NCBI RefSeq assembly: GCF_022829635.1
Contig: NZ_JAKSYO010000088.1
Coordinates: 88,753-152,752, forward strand
Direction of reading: 5' to 3'
DNA: 64,000 nucleotides
DNA from: Methylobacterium sp. E-066
GTDB taxonomy: Bacteria; Pseudomonadota; Alphaproteobacteria; Rhizobiales; Beijerinckiaceae
Shown here piece by piece: positions 48,229-56,104 of the stretch (the first letter of the stretch is position 1; each line of letters begins with the position of its first letter). The position numbers and the translations under genes are program-made. The notes below the pieces were generated by a model, which saw nothing but the letters and a program-made list of their open reading frames with translations, did no database searches and had not been told where the DNA came from.

Positions 48229-48456
48229 TCAGCTGGGCTGCCGTTCCCGGTTGGCATCTTGAGCTGACACGGCCTCAACTGCTGCAATCACGTTCTTCAG
48301 TTCGGCGACCTGGCGCAGAGCGCTTCTTGCCGGCAACCCATCGTGCTCGGCCATCGCCAGGATGAACGTGCGCTGGTGCTCCTTCAGGCAGTCGAGAAGG
48401 GCGTGAAGCTTGTCGGACGTGGAGGCGCTATAGCCGCGAGAGGTGGTCTTGACAGT
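48229..48456 (-). pseudogene. Coding remnant lacking a start codon
   Basis: This frame reads like real protein: SDKLHALLDCLKEHQRTFIL, then AMAEHDGLPARSALRQVAEL and a helical end before the stop at 48229. The frame is closed upstream by TAG at 48457-48459 with no ATG, GTG or TTG in between. A well-placed ATG with AGGAAGGA lies upstream at about 48495 in another frame, so a frameshift in a small gene of about 90 codons is likely. Confidence 0.5.
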
Positions 48457-48609
48457 CTAGGGCGCGGCTGCTGACGAGCACTGATCATTCCTTCCTGAGA
48501 ACCGTTTGGACCATACGACCACGATGATAATCGACCCTGGCGATGATCCGACCGTATGATTAACTTCGATCAAGGATCCCTTATAAATTCCTGCTATTAC
48601 CGCTTAAAA

Positions 48610-48625
48610 TTAACTACTCATTAAC
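48610..48625 (+). promoter_or_regulatory. CtrA-type binding site TTAA-N7-TTAAC
   Basis: TTAACTACTCATTAAC is a perfect match to the alphaproteobacterial CtrA full site. It lies just upstream of the first of three tandem coiled-coil genes. If it overlaps the -35 region, as in CtrA-activated promoters, transcription would start near 48645-48655, favouring a protein start at 48666 or 48681. Confidence 0.7.
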
Positions 48626-48665
48626 CATGATTGTGTCGCTATCCCGCCATGCTTCCCATTTAGGC

Positions 48666-49364
48666 ATGGAACAAATCACCATGGTCGCGGCCCCCACTGC
48701 CTCTTGGTCCCATATCCTGACGCAGGTTGCGGAAAGCCTCGACAGGATCAGTGAGAAGCCGTCAGCTGAGATCCTGATGCTCAAGCCGACGCTGAGCACG
48801 TTCGAGCCTTCGCTTTCTCGATCAGACGCTGAGGTCGCCAGCGTTGGACCATCGCCGATCACACCTGATCCGGTCGTCAATGACGCTCGACCTGCATCCG
48901 GCATCTCCAGTGCTGAGATAGAGGATGTCGCGGATTGGATGAGCACTCTCGACATCATCAACGGAATGGCTGGGATCGCCGACGATCAGAAGAAGCGCCT
49001 GAACGAACAGAGTGTGTCCCATGACGCTGCGCTCCAAGCACTAAAAACTGAACTGACGGAGGCGCAGCACCTTCTGCGATTATCTGAACTGCGCGCGCAC
49101 GAGAACCAGGCTCGGGCAGATATTCGATTGCAGAAAGTTCAAGCCGATGCAGACGCGCAAGTCCAAGCAATCCGTGCGGAAGCAGAGGGACGGGTACGCA
49201 CGATACGAGCAGAGACGGAGGCTTGGATACGAGCTACTGAAGAGCAGGCCCGCGTCGCAGATTTAAGAGCTGATACGGCCGAAAAATGGCTTCAACGCAT
49301 CGACACGGCTGCCAAAAACCTGCTGCTGGGTGGTCACATGAATTCGTGTTCGTCTAAGACATAA
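48666..49364 (+). CDS. Coiled-coil protein, paralogue 1 of a tandem triplet
   Basis: About 232 residues with no membrane segment. The N-terminal third is low-complexity Ser/Pro. The middle reads ADWMSTLDIINGMAGIADDQ. A long coiled coil (about 125-215, rich in Ala, Glu, Arg and Gln) then ends in TAEKWLQRIDTAAKNLL. The terminal AExWLxxI motif recurs in the two following genes. Start is uncertain: 48627 lies only two bases behind the CtrA-type box, so 48666 or 48681 is preferred. The gene is more A+T-rich than the rest of the window. Function unknown; a structural or polar role is speculation. Confidence 0.75.
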   Translation: MEQITMVAAPTASWSHILTQVAESLDRISEKPSAEILMLKPTLSTFEPSLSRSDAEVASVGPSPITPDPVVNDARPASGISSAEIEDVADWMSTLDIINGMAGIADDQKKRLNEQSVSHDAALQALKTELTEAQHLLRLSELRAHENQARADIRLQKVQADADAQVQAIRAEAEGRVRTIRAETEAWIRATEEQARVADLRADTAEKWLQRIDTAAKNLLLGGHMNSCSSKT

Positions 49365-49425
49365 TCGGATTGGATAAATCCAATTGATTGCACAAAAGTA
49401 ATAATAGTCGTAGCGAGAATAAGTG

Positions 49426-49941
49426 ATGGAACAGGTACAACGACTCGCTTCGATTTGTACATTGCAAGATGAAGAGGTTCCATTTTCCACATTTGGAGTA
49501 GGTAAAAGCCGACCGACGAATAATGTGACCGTCCTGGCACCATCTATCGACAGCGCAGCCATCGATCGTACCACGAGCAAGGAGATTTCCTCTGCTGGGA
49601 AATGGCCTGGGCTACTGAAGCGGGTGCGCGGCGCGGCTCATTATATTCGCGAGGTCGAGGATCGCGCTCAAGAGCAGGAACTTCGTGTCCAGGAACTCTT
49701 GGAGCAAGTGCAGGCCGACATGCAGGAGGCCAGTGCGAAAATACAGGATGCGGAGCAACGCGCCCGAGATGTGCAGGTGCACGCCAGCAAGTTGATCCAA
49801 GCCGCCGAGGAGCGGGCAAATATGGCTGAGAAACGCGCTGCAGTTGCAGAAGCTTGGCTAATTCAGATTTCTCAAACAATCGAGACTGAGTTTGTTATAG
49901 AGCCTGCCGTTCCAAAACAAACTGGCACAATTAGCAAGTGA
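49426..49941 (+). CDS. Coiled-coil protein, paralogue 2 of a tandem triplet
   Basis: A 171-residue protein. The N-terminal ~65 residues are polar and variable. From about 70 a continuous helix (YIREVEDRAQEQELRVQELL and onward) ends with VAEAWLIQISQTIETEF. The AExWLxxI motif matches the neighbours, but the KNLL ending is replaced. ATG at 49426 (or GTG at 49423). It follows paralogue 1 by about 60 bases, which contain the small palindrome ATTGGATAAATCCAAT (49369-49384). Same orientation and likely the same transcript. Function unknown. Confidence 0.78.
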   Translation: MEQVQRLASICTLQDEEVPFSTFGVGKSRPTNNVTVLAPSIDSAAIDRTTSKEISSAGKWPGLLKRVRGAAHYIREVEDRAQEQELRVQELLEQVQADMQEASAKIQDAEQRARDVQVHASKLIQAAEERANMAEKRAAVAEAWLIQISQTIETEFVIEPAVPKQTGTISK

Positions 49942-49999
49942 TTGAACTCTATACCAATCGTTGTCTCGTTGAGCGTGGTGGAAGGATGGGGAGTTGGTG

Positions 50000-50542
50000 A
50001 TGGCAGCAATAGACGAGGCCTTCTGGGTAGACCTCGATGCACATATCATAGCTAATCGTTCAAAGGATTTGGCTGCTCCTTCGTCCGGGGTGTTCAACCT
50101 ATCGCCGTTAATTAATGCAAGCGCGCCCTCCGGTGCTCCTCCCACATCGCCACGTCAAGTAGCTTCAGATTGGACCGGCGTACTCGATACTATCACTGCA
50201 GCTAAAAGCGCTGCGGATCGTCAAGAAAATCGATTACGAGAGCAAGCTGCTGCGTATGAAGCTCTTATTCAAGAATTGAAGTTAGCTCAGAATAAGATCA
50301 AAGACCTTGAAGTTCTTGCAAATGAAGTGCGGGAACAAACGGAAAAAAAGCAGCACGAAATAATGGCTGGAGCTGAACGCCTCAGACAAGAAATTCAGGC
50401 TAAGGCGGATGCTCAGTTGCAAACTGCAGAAGATCGCATACGCGCTGCTGAACTGCGAGCAAGCGTGGCAGAAGATTGGTTAAGGCGCATCGAGCAAGCC
50501 AGCAAAAACCTTTTGCCGGGTGAACGACGTGCCGCCGCATGA
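50000..50542 (+). CDS. Coiled-coil protein, paralogue 3 of a tandem triplet
   Basis: A 180-residue protein. The N-terminus is AIDEAFWVDLDAHIIANRSK. A short segment, VASDWTGVLDTITAAKSAADR, parallels the DWMSTLDIINGMAGIADDQ stretch of paralogue 1. A Lys/Glu/Gln coiled coil follows and ends in VAEDWLRRIEQASKNLLPGE, closest to paralogue 1. GGGGAG precedes the ATG. It lies in the same A+T-rich patch. The domain order (variable head, DW motif, coiled coil, AExWLRRI tail) is shared with paralogue 1. Confidence 0.8.
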   Translation: MAAIDEAFWVDLDAHIIANRSKDLAAPSSGVFNLSPLINASAPSGAPPTSPRQVASDWTGVLDTITAAKSAADRQENRLREQAAAYEALIQELKLAQNKIKDLEVLANEVREQTEKKQHEIMAGAERLRQEIQAKADAQLQTAEDRIRAAELRASVAEDWLRRIEQASKNLLPGERRAAA

Positions 50543-50599
50543 GTTCGACCAGTACATGAACAATTGTCTCAGGCTGCGGCCTCTGCTGTTAGATTGAAC

Positions 50600-50791
50600 A
50601 TGTCGATGCGAATTCTTCTTGTCGCAGCACTAGTTGGAATTGTTCTTGGAGGATGCGCCTCGGCGAATGACGAGCTTGCTGACCAAAATCTTATTGAACA
50701 CATATCTAAACAAGAGATTGACTACACATATCCAGTCAATCTAGAAGTTTTTAACCAATATAACTGGCAGCTTCGCCTTACGCATCTCTAA
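50600..50791 (+). CDS. Small lipoprotein
   Basis: A 63-residue protein whose first 20 residues form a lipoprotein signal with lipobox (RILLVAALVGIVLGGCAS), so the mature protein starts at the Cys. The remaining ~45 residues are polar (NLIEHISKQEIDYTYPVNLE). It is 58 bases after paralogue 3 on the same strand, and probably belongs to the same A+T-rich unit. No family recognised. Confidence 0.7.
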   Translation: MSMRILLVAALVGIVLGGCASANDELADQNLIEHISKQEIDYTYPVNLEVFNQYNWQLRLTHL

Positions 50792-51176
50792 AAATACGAT
50801 CCCATAATTATGATATAATCTTTTGATACTAACCGAAGCGAAGTGTAAATTCTTTGACATTGTATGTATGTGACGTCTCAGCGTGGACAGAACTATTGAT
50901 TGGCGGGCAGGGCCTCGACGGCCACGTTCCAGAACAGCCCGTGGAACTAGTTGGGGCCTGGCATAACTCACACTGCTATCAGGTCTGTTAACCGTCCCAC
51001 GCCACCATGCACTTAGCGACCGGCCTGCGGGCTGAGCGCCGGCAGAGCAGCACTGGGATCTCCACCCCTCGATACTCGGTGCGGCCTCGCCGGCGCAGTC
51101 GCGCTCGCTGCAGATGTTGTTGCTGTCAAGCTTGAGCACCGCTAGAGCCCCTGCTTGTGATCCGGAGCAGGTGCCG
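50792..51176. other. Intergenic region at base-composition boundary
   Basis: About 385 bases in which the A+T-rich sequence ends (near 50870) and G+C-rich sequence resumes. No gene, RNA or repeat is seen. Confidence 0.4.
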
Positions 51177-51440
51177 ATGGGCGACGACGTGACCGCCCTG
51201 CTTGTCGCCATCGCGCGTGAGAACGCCGAACTGCGCCAGCAGCTCGCGACCGCCCAAGACATGCTGATGGAGACCGCGATCGACGCTGGGAACCTGCATG
51301 CGCTGATCGAGGCGGTTCAGGCCGAGCGCGATGCGTGGCGGGAGGAGGCTGAAGCTCGGCCTAGCAGCAGTCGCGGCTTGCGGAGACCCAACACGCCACT
51401 CCGCGGTGGTGCGAACACGTCCCTTGGCGGTGCTGGCTGA
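51177..51440 (+). CDS. Small coiled-coil protein
   Basis: An 87-residue protein. MGDDVTALLVAIARENAELR continues as a Leu/Gln helix to about residue 58, followed by a Ser/Arg/Gly-rich tail. GGAG lies upstream of the ATG. The last ~80 bases overlap the 3' end of the opposite-strand DUF3761 gene, so the tail may be non-conserved read-through. Function unknown. Confidence 0.55.
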   Translation: MGDDVTALLVAIARENAELRQQLATAQDMLMETAIDAGNLHALIEAVQAERDAWREEAEARPSSSRGLRRPNTPLRGGANTSLGGAG

Positions 51441-51693
51441 AGCTCCAATCGCCGTCGCGGCAGTGCGCGGTGGCGTCCGTCTGCTTGGCGCAGGTTGAGC
51501 CCTCGGGCTGCTCGGGGCGTGGCACCTCGCATCCGTCCCTGCTCGTATAGGTGCCGTGGCGCAGCTCCTCGGGAGCAAACAGCTTGCACGCGCCGCGCGC
51601 CCAGACGTCGCCCGATGACCCGAGCAAGGTGGCAGCGAGCAAGGCGGTGGTGAGAAGCCGGGCCGGCGCCCGGCGACGATCGCGCTGTGGCAT
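51361..51693 (-). CDS. Secreted DUF3761 protein
   Basis: A 110-residue protein with a basic N-terminus and hydrophobic signal (LLTTALLAATLLGSSGDVWA). The mature part holds six to eight Cys and the DUF3761 ending, ATAHCRDGDWSFSQHRQGTC followed by SHHRGVACWV. Function of the family is unknown; the Cys spacing suggests disulfides in the periplasm. ATG at 51693; longer frames upstream are not coding. Confidence 0.82.
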   Translation of the reverse strand: MPQRDRRRAPARLLTTALLAATLLGSSGDVWARGACKLFAPEELRHGTYTSRDGCEVPRPEQPEGSTCAKQTDATAHCRDGDWSFSQHRQGTCSHHRGVACWVSASRDCC

Positions 51694-51701
51694 GACCAGC
51701 C

Positions 51702-51899
51702 TCAGTCCCAGAAGAAGTGTCCGGCGACGTAGTGCCTGCCGTGCCGGTTCGTGCGCCAGTCGGAACGTGGGTGACAGTGGCGCGGATGGCCGTGGCAGCC
51801 CCGGGCGTTCAGCATGCCAGGCGTGGCAGAGGCCGGTGCGGCCGTGAACAGCAGCGGCGCGGCGAGTGCAAGCAGGATCGGCAGGGTGGCCCGGGTCAA
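51702..51899 (-). CDS. Small His-rich secreted protein with TTG start
   Basis: A 65-residue protein starting at TTG (51897-51899), chosen because GGAGG lies about 7 bases upstream and a full signal peptide follows (TRATLPILLALAAPLLFTA, ending ASA). The mature part is rich in His, Gly and Arg: GCHGHPRHCHPRSDWR, then HGRHYVAGHFFWD. This suggests metal binding. Its stop is 8 bases upstream of the DUF3761 start, so both are probably co-expressed. Confidence 0.72.
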   Translation of the reverse strand: MTRATLPILLALAAPLLFTAAPASATPGMLNARGCHGHPRHCHPRSDWRTNRHGRHYVAGHFFWD

Positions 51900-52025
51900 G
51901 GTGCATCCTCCAGTTGAGACGCAGCGTACCCGAGCGTGACGGTAAGGCGAGTCGCGTCCGCCGGAACCTGATCTTAAGCCTACCACCACACCGTGCCGAC
52001 AGCGCGTCGAGGCTCGGTGGTCAGC

Positions 52026-52205
52026 ATGTCGGTAGCAATCCTCACGGCCCTGATCGCCAGCGCGCTGTGCCTCGGCATGTTCTCGGTCGTGATACCGTTG
52101 GGCCCGCGACGGGACCAGGATGACGGGGACGACGAGGCGTTCGGGTACGAGGACGAGTTCTACGACCTCAACGGCCCGGTGATCGACATGGAGCCGGCGC
52201 GCTGA
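52026..52205 (+). CDS. Small membrane protein with acidic tail
   Basis: A 59-residue protein: one membrane segment, VAILTALIASALCLGMFSVV, then an acidic, Tyr-rich tail (DDGDDEAFGYEDEFYDLNG). ATG at 52026 preferred; 51993 also possible. No family is recognised. Confidence 0.65.
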   Translation: MSVAILTALIASALCLGMFSVVIPLGPRRDQDDGDDEAFGYEDEFYDLNGPVIDMEPAR

Positions 52206-52274
52206 TGCTTGGACAGCCGGCAAAACGTGATTGCCTCAATTGCCGGCCGCCATCGACCCGAGGGTTTCAAAACC

Positions 52275-52727
52275 ATGCGTAACCGCTCGCCGCGGTCTTT
52301 CACCGTCGAGACCAAGTCGGGTGGGCGCCAACGTCCCATCATCCCGCATCGTGCTGCCGAACTCGTCGCCCCGCGGCCAGCCGTGTCCTGGCCTACGGTG
52401 GCCGAGCCACGGGCACCTGCCGCCGAGGCGCGCCGGATCCTTCCCAACCTGATCGTGACGGAGGCTCCACCGGACGAGGCGGAGCCAAAACCGGTGGCAG
52501 AGGAGATCTCGGTGAAGCCACGGCGCGGGCGACCGCCCAAGGCCAAGTCGGTCGTTACCGAGATGGAAGTGGAGCCGCTTGCCGAGCCCGTGGTCGAGGT
52601 CGCAGCTACTGCGCCCGCACTCATTCTGCATGCCCCAGCACCTCGCCTGATGCGCGCCGCGAAGCCGCCGGCCGTTCTGCCAGCTGGTGAGCGCTGGAAG
52701 CGACGCCTCGGGCGGTGGGCTCGGTAG
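52275..52727 (+). CDS. Hypothetical protein with AT-hook-like motif
   Basis: A 150-residue, low-complexity protein beginning MRNRSPRSFTVETKSGGRQR. It is rich in Pro, Ala and Glu, with a basic KPRRGRPPKAK motif at about residue 97 that matches the AT-hook core (Arg-Gly-Arg-Pro), followed by a basic C-terminus. A DNA-associated role is possible. The frame is open from a TTG at 52209, but the ATG at 52275 starts the conserved-looking sequence. Confidence 0.7.
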   Translation: MRNRSPRSFTVETKSGGRQRPIIPHRAAELVAPRPAVSWPTVAEPRAPAAEARRILPNLIVTEAPPDEAEPKPVAEEISVKPRRGRPPKAKSVVTEMEVEPLAEPVVEVAATAPALILHAPAPRLMRAAKPPAVLPAGERWKRRLGRWAR

Positions 52728-52774
52728 CGCAATCAACCTCGACAGCCGCCCCTACACTCGCCATCCTTGGGGCC

Positions 52775-53200
52775 ATGAATACCGGACTGACCTCGAAGGC
52801 ACTCACTGGGCCGATCGCCGTCGCGATGGTTGGGATAGCACTTGGCTCCCCGACCGCTCGCGCATGGGCCCTCGACTGCAAGAACGCGGTCACGACGCCC
52901 GACCTTAATGAGTGTGCGGATCGAGACTTCAAGGCGGCCGACCGCCGACTGAACGAGGCCTATCGCCAAGCGCTCGGACGCATTGATACAGCCGGCCTGC
53001 CGCCCGAGGGGCAGCGCGCCTATCGGCAAGCGCTCCAGGATGCCCAGCGGAAGTGGATCCCCTTCCGCGATGCCGAATGCGAACTCGCCCGCTTCGACGC
53101 CTACGGCGGCACAATGGCGACGATGATCGGTATCGGCTGCCTGACCAAGCAGACCGAAGGTCGGATCAAGGATCTCCAGGGTATCGCAGCTTCGCAGTAG
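52775..53200 (+). CDS. LprI-like lysozyme-inhibitor-domain protein
   Basis: A 141-residue exported protein. A signal-like segment (about 8-35) precedes LDCKNAVTTPDLNECADRDF and WIPFRDAECELARFDAYGG, with the final Cys in IGCLTKQTEGRI. Four Cys and the aromatic/acidic pattern match the LprI (DUF1311) domain, known from periplasmic lysozyme inhibitors. The start at 52775 is preferred over 52715, which overlaps the previous gene. Confidence 0.85.
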   Translation: MNTGLTSKALTGPIAVAMVGIALGSPTARAWALDCKNAVTTPDLNECADRDFKAADRRLNEAYRQALGRIDTAGLPPEGQRAYRQALQDAQRKWIPFRDAECELARFDAYGGTMATMIGIGCLTKQTEGRIKDLQGIAASQ

Positions 53201-53263
53201 CTGGATCCGATATCCGCTCTGCCGATCGCCCACCCAAGCGCACGCTCGCGAGCGCAGCCAGAC

Positions 53264-54427
53264 CTACGACCCGTGAGCCTGGCCACTCACGCCGGCATTT
53301 CGCAGCATCCCGTAAAACTTGCCCGGGTCGAACATGGCCCGCGCCTGCTGCAGCGAGATCGGCCGGCCGCCCGGAGCCTCGCCCCCGGCCATTCCACCGC
53401 CTGCCCGCTGACCCTGCGCCTGCTTCTGCTGGCCGCCGGCGATGCTCTTCAGGGCGTTGCCGATCTGCGCGTACTGGTTGCTCGGCTGGTCGGGCTGCGC
53501 CGCTGGATCCGAGGAGAACCCGCCCGGCATCGGCATCGTCGTGAGCGGCTGTGCGGAGAGGGACGCTGCATCCGGCGTCGGCGATGCCTGGCCTGGGACC
53601 GCCGAGCCCTGTCCGACGATGCCGCCGAGCCCGAATGCGCCTCGCGTGGCCGTCGCGCCCATCGAGCCGCCTCGAGGAGCCGCGACCCCCGGCAGGGTCT
53701 GGCCGCCCGCGAGGCTGTTGGCGTAGGCCTGGGTGGTCGCCAGCCGGGCCGCGTTCTCGCCGCCTGGTCTGTCGTAGCCCGCGAACTTCCAGGCGCCGGC
53801 CATCAGGGCGTTGGCCTCCTGCGGGCTCTTGGCGTTCTGCAGGGCCTGGATCAGCGCGGGGTTCTCGGCAAGGGTGAACTTCGCCTGCGCCACCACCGGG
53901 TCGGGCGCGCCCTGCGTGAACGCCTTCATGTTCGCGAGGCGATCGGCCCGCCACGACAGGATCCCGCCGGACTGGCCAGCCTGCCCGCTCTCACTTGGGT
54001 CAGACCAGGAGCCGACGATGTTGCTGGGCGAGTACCGGCTTTCGTGCTGGGCGTAGGCCGCGACCGCCCCAAGGCCGTTCGGGTTCGTGAGACCGCCCTG
54101 CTGCAGGGTCGAGATGAACCGGCCGCGGATGTCGTTCGGGTCCGGCGTCGCCGCCTCGGCGCTGTTCGGGCCCATCATGGACAGGAGCCCCGTGGCGGCC
54201 GCCTGGGCTCCAGGCTGGACCACGGGCGTCGGCGCGCCGGTCGGCGGCGTCGAGGGGTTGAAGCCGGAGTATCCCGGCGGGGTGGCCGCGGGCACGTCCT
54301 GGGCGGCCGTGGCCGGTGCCTGTGCCTGTGCGGCCTGCTGCTGCAGAAATTGCTGCAGTGCCGGGCTCAGCGGGTTTTGGTCGTCGCCGCTCGCGAACGA
54401 GGGCAGAGAGCCGAAGCCGATGCTCAT
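53264..54427 (-). CDS. Phage tail-lysozyme-like protein (prophage remnant)
   Basis: A 387-residue protein. A Pro/Ala/Gln-rich head is followed at about 105-215 by a phage-lysozyme-like domain (GAVAAYAQHESRYSPSNIVG, then SGGILSWRADRLANM) and a long Gly/Ala/Gln-rich tail with an ending LQQARAMFDPGKFYGMLRN. Such proteins cut peptidoglycan during phage DNA entry. Start ATG 54427 (MSIGFGSLPSF); the longer frame to 54526 is unlikely. It is among phage genes that are mostly truncated, so it is probably a leftover. Confidence 0.72.
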   Translation of the reverse strand: MSIGFGSLPSFASGDDQNPLSPALQQFLQQQAAQAQAPATAAQDVPAATPPGYSGFNPSTPPTGAPTPVVQPGAQAAATGLLSMMGPNSAEAATPDPNDIRGRFISTLQQGGLTNPNGLGAVAAYAQHESRYSPSNIVGSWSDPSESGQAGQSGGILSWRADRLANMKAFTQGAPDPVVAQAKFTLAENPALIQALQNAKSPQEANALMAGAWKFAGYDRPGGENAARLATTQAYANSLAGGQTLPGVAAPRGGSMGATATRGAFGLGGIVGQGSAVPGQASPTPDAASLSAQPLTTMPMPGGFSSDPAAQPDQPSNQYAQIGNALKSIAGGQQKQAQGQRAGGGMAGGEAPGGRPISLQQARAMFDPGKFYGMLRNAGVSGQAHGS

Positions 54428-54582
54428 GCGGAATGCCCCATGGCTGCGAAATCCGGCCCGCTGGCGGGCGTGGCGGAGATGCGGGTGGCAGAGTGCGGTT
54501 CCAGGCTGACGCGAGCCCTGGGCCAATTCTGGCGAGGCTGGCCGCTATCGACAGAATGACGGGGTGGGGCCATCTTCATGGG

Positions 54583-54807
54583 ATGCGCCGCTGGGCTGAA
54601 ATCCTGACCACCCTCGTGCTGTTCGCCATCGTCATGTCGGCGATCGGGTGGGCGGCGAATATCGGCATAGAGCAGGCGTACCCGTGGGTGCTCTCCAACA
54701 TCGGGCATGCCGGCATCTGGGCGTTTTTCGTGCTGCTCTGGATCACGGGCGGCGTGCTCCTCTACCGTGAGAGGGCCGGCAGGGCGGGGAAGGCCGCCGG
54801 CAGGTAG
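54583..54807 (+). CDS. Small two-segment membrane protein
   Basis: A 74-residue protein (MRRWAEILTTLVLFAIVMSA start) with two membrane segments, at about 7-25 and 44-62, and a basic C-terminus. ATG at 54556 is an alternative start. It could be a phage holin-like protein given the context, but no family is recognised. Its 3' end overlaps the end of the opposite-strand virion fragment. Confidence 0.6.
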   Translation: MRRWAEILTTLVLFAIVMSAIGWAANIGIEQAYPWVLSNIGHAGIWAFFVLLWITGGVLLYRERAGRAGKAAGR

Positions 54808-55262
54808 GGCCGGACCCGGTCCGCCTGAGACGGCAGCGCCGCCTGGCCGCCGCGGGCCGCCATGTTCCCGAGTGCCGCCGCCCGCTGCTGCGTCACCCCG
54901 CGCGCCTCGATGGCCGCCAAGAGCGCGTTCAGCCGATCCCCCTGGGTCATCGTCACCGCATCTGCCAGTTCGCGGTTGCGGGCGACGTCGGCCGACTTGC
55001 CGGCGGCGTTGATCCCGGCTTTCGCCAACCGACTCGCCTGCGCCAGCGCCCAGCCCTGCGGCCCGCCGATGGCACCCGCGACGGTGCCGCCAAAGTCGTC
55101 CCCGAGGGTGGTCCGAGGTGCCACCCGATCCGCCGCCTGACTGCGCTGCGCGGTCTGCGAGCCCTCGACGATCCGGCGGTTGGCCTGGTCGAACGCCGCC
55201 TCCCTGTTCACCGCGCCGACGACACGATCGACCGGCGCCTGCCCGTGGAGCTGCGCGAGGTT
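54762..55262 (-). pseudogene. Phage virion-protein fragment (C-terminal)
   Basis: About 165 codons of Ala/Gln/Arg-rich helical sequence: NLAQLHGQAPVDRVVGAVNR, FDQANRRIVEGSQTAQRSQ, TLGDDFGGTVAGAIGGPQG, then a tail ending VRPYLPAAFPALP. No proper start exists: upstream of about 55262 the sequence belongs to the plus-strand primase gene. It looks like the end of a larger internal virion or injection protein cut by a deletion. Confidence 0.6.
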
Positions 55263-55312
55263 GCCCGACCATCGGCCACTCCGCGAAGGACCGCGGCACG
55301 TCCTACCGGGAG

Positions 55313-56104
55313 ATGTACGGGGCACCGGGCAACCTGCTCGCCTACGTCCACAACGGATCCGAGGCCGATCACATCGCCGCCAAGGATCGGGCGCTGGAGA
55401 TCCTCGGCGAGCGCCAGGATTTCCTGAGCCGCGATCCTGGGCCTGACCCGGTCGAGGCCATGAACCGCCGGGTCATGCGCCGCCAGGCCGAGGAAGCCGA
55501 CCGCGCCGAGACCCTGCGCCGGCAGCAGCGCGCCGTCTGCATCTGGGGTGAGGCGCGGGACCCGCGCGGCACGCCGGTCGAGACGTACCTGCGCAGCCGC
55601 GGCCTGGACCTTACCGACGAGGTGGCAGGCACAGCGCTCCGGTGGCACCCGCGCGGGCCGTGGGGTCTCGACCGCTCGCCCATGATGGTGGCGGCCATGT
55701 CCGACGTGCTGACGGGCGAGGTACGGGCCGTGCACCGGACCGCTCTGACCAGCGATGGCCAGAAGATCGACCGCAAGATGCTCGGCCCGGCCGCCGGCAC
55801 CGCCATCATGCTGACGCCCGCCGCCGAGACGGTGGCGATCGGCGAAGGCATCGAGAGCGCCCTATCGGCCAAGCAGCTCGGCTACGGGCCCGGTGTCTGG
55901 GCCATGGGGAGCGCGGGTGCGATGGGCCGCCTGCCCGTCCTCGACGGCGTGCAGCGCCTCGTCCTCCTGGAGGAGCGCGACACCGCCAGCGCCAATGCCG
56001 TGTCGGATTGCGGCCACCGATGGACCCGCGCCGGGCGCGCCGTGTCTGTGGTGCTGCCGAAGGTCGGCAAAGATCTCAACGACAGCCTGCGGAGGAGCGT
56101 TTGA
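55313..56104 (+). CDS. Phage toprim primase, probably N-terminally truncated
   Basis: About 263 residues from MYGAPGNLLAYVHNGSEADH. The toprim-like part includes IMLTPAAETVAIGEGIESAL (acidic motif), VWAMGSAGAMGRLPVL and LVLLEERDTASANAVSDCGH, the usual nucleotide-transfer motif pair. A helical middle (VEAMNRRVMRRQAEEADRAE) precedes it. The zinc-finger/CHC2 part expected at the N-terminus of such primases is absent, and the sequence just upstream adjoins a cut virion gene. The stop overlaps the helicase start (TGATG). Confidence 0.75.
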   Translation: MYGAPGNLLAYVHNGSEADHIAAKDRALEILGERQDFLSRDPGPDPVEAMNRRVMRRQAEEADRAETLRRQQRAVCIWGEARDPRGTPVETYLRSRGLDLTDEVAGTALRWHPRGPWGLDRSPMMVAAMSDVLTGEVRAVHRTALTSDGQKIDRKMLGPAAGTAIMLTPAAETVAIGEGIESALSAKQLGYGPGVWAMGSAGAMGRLPVLDGVQRLVLLEERDTASANAVSDCGHRWTRAGRAVSVVLPKVGKDLNDSLRRSV

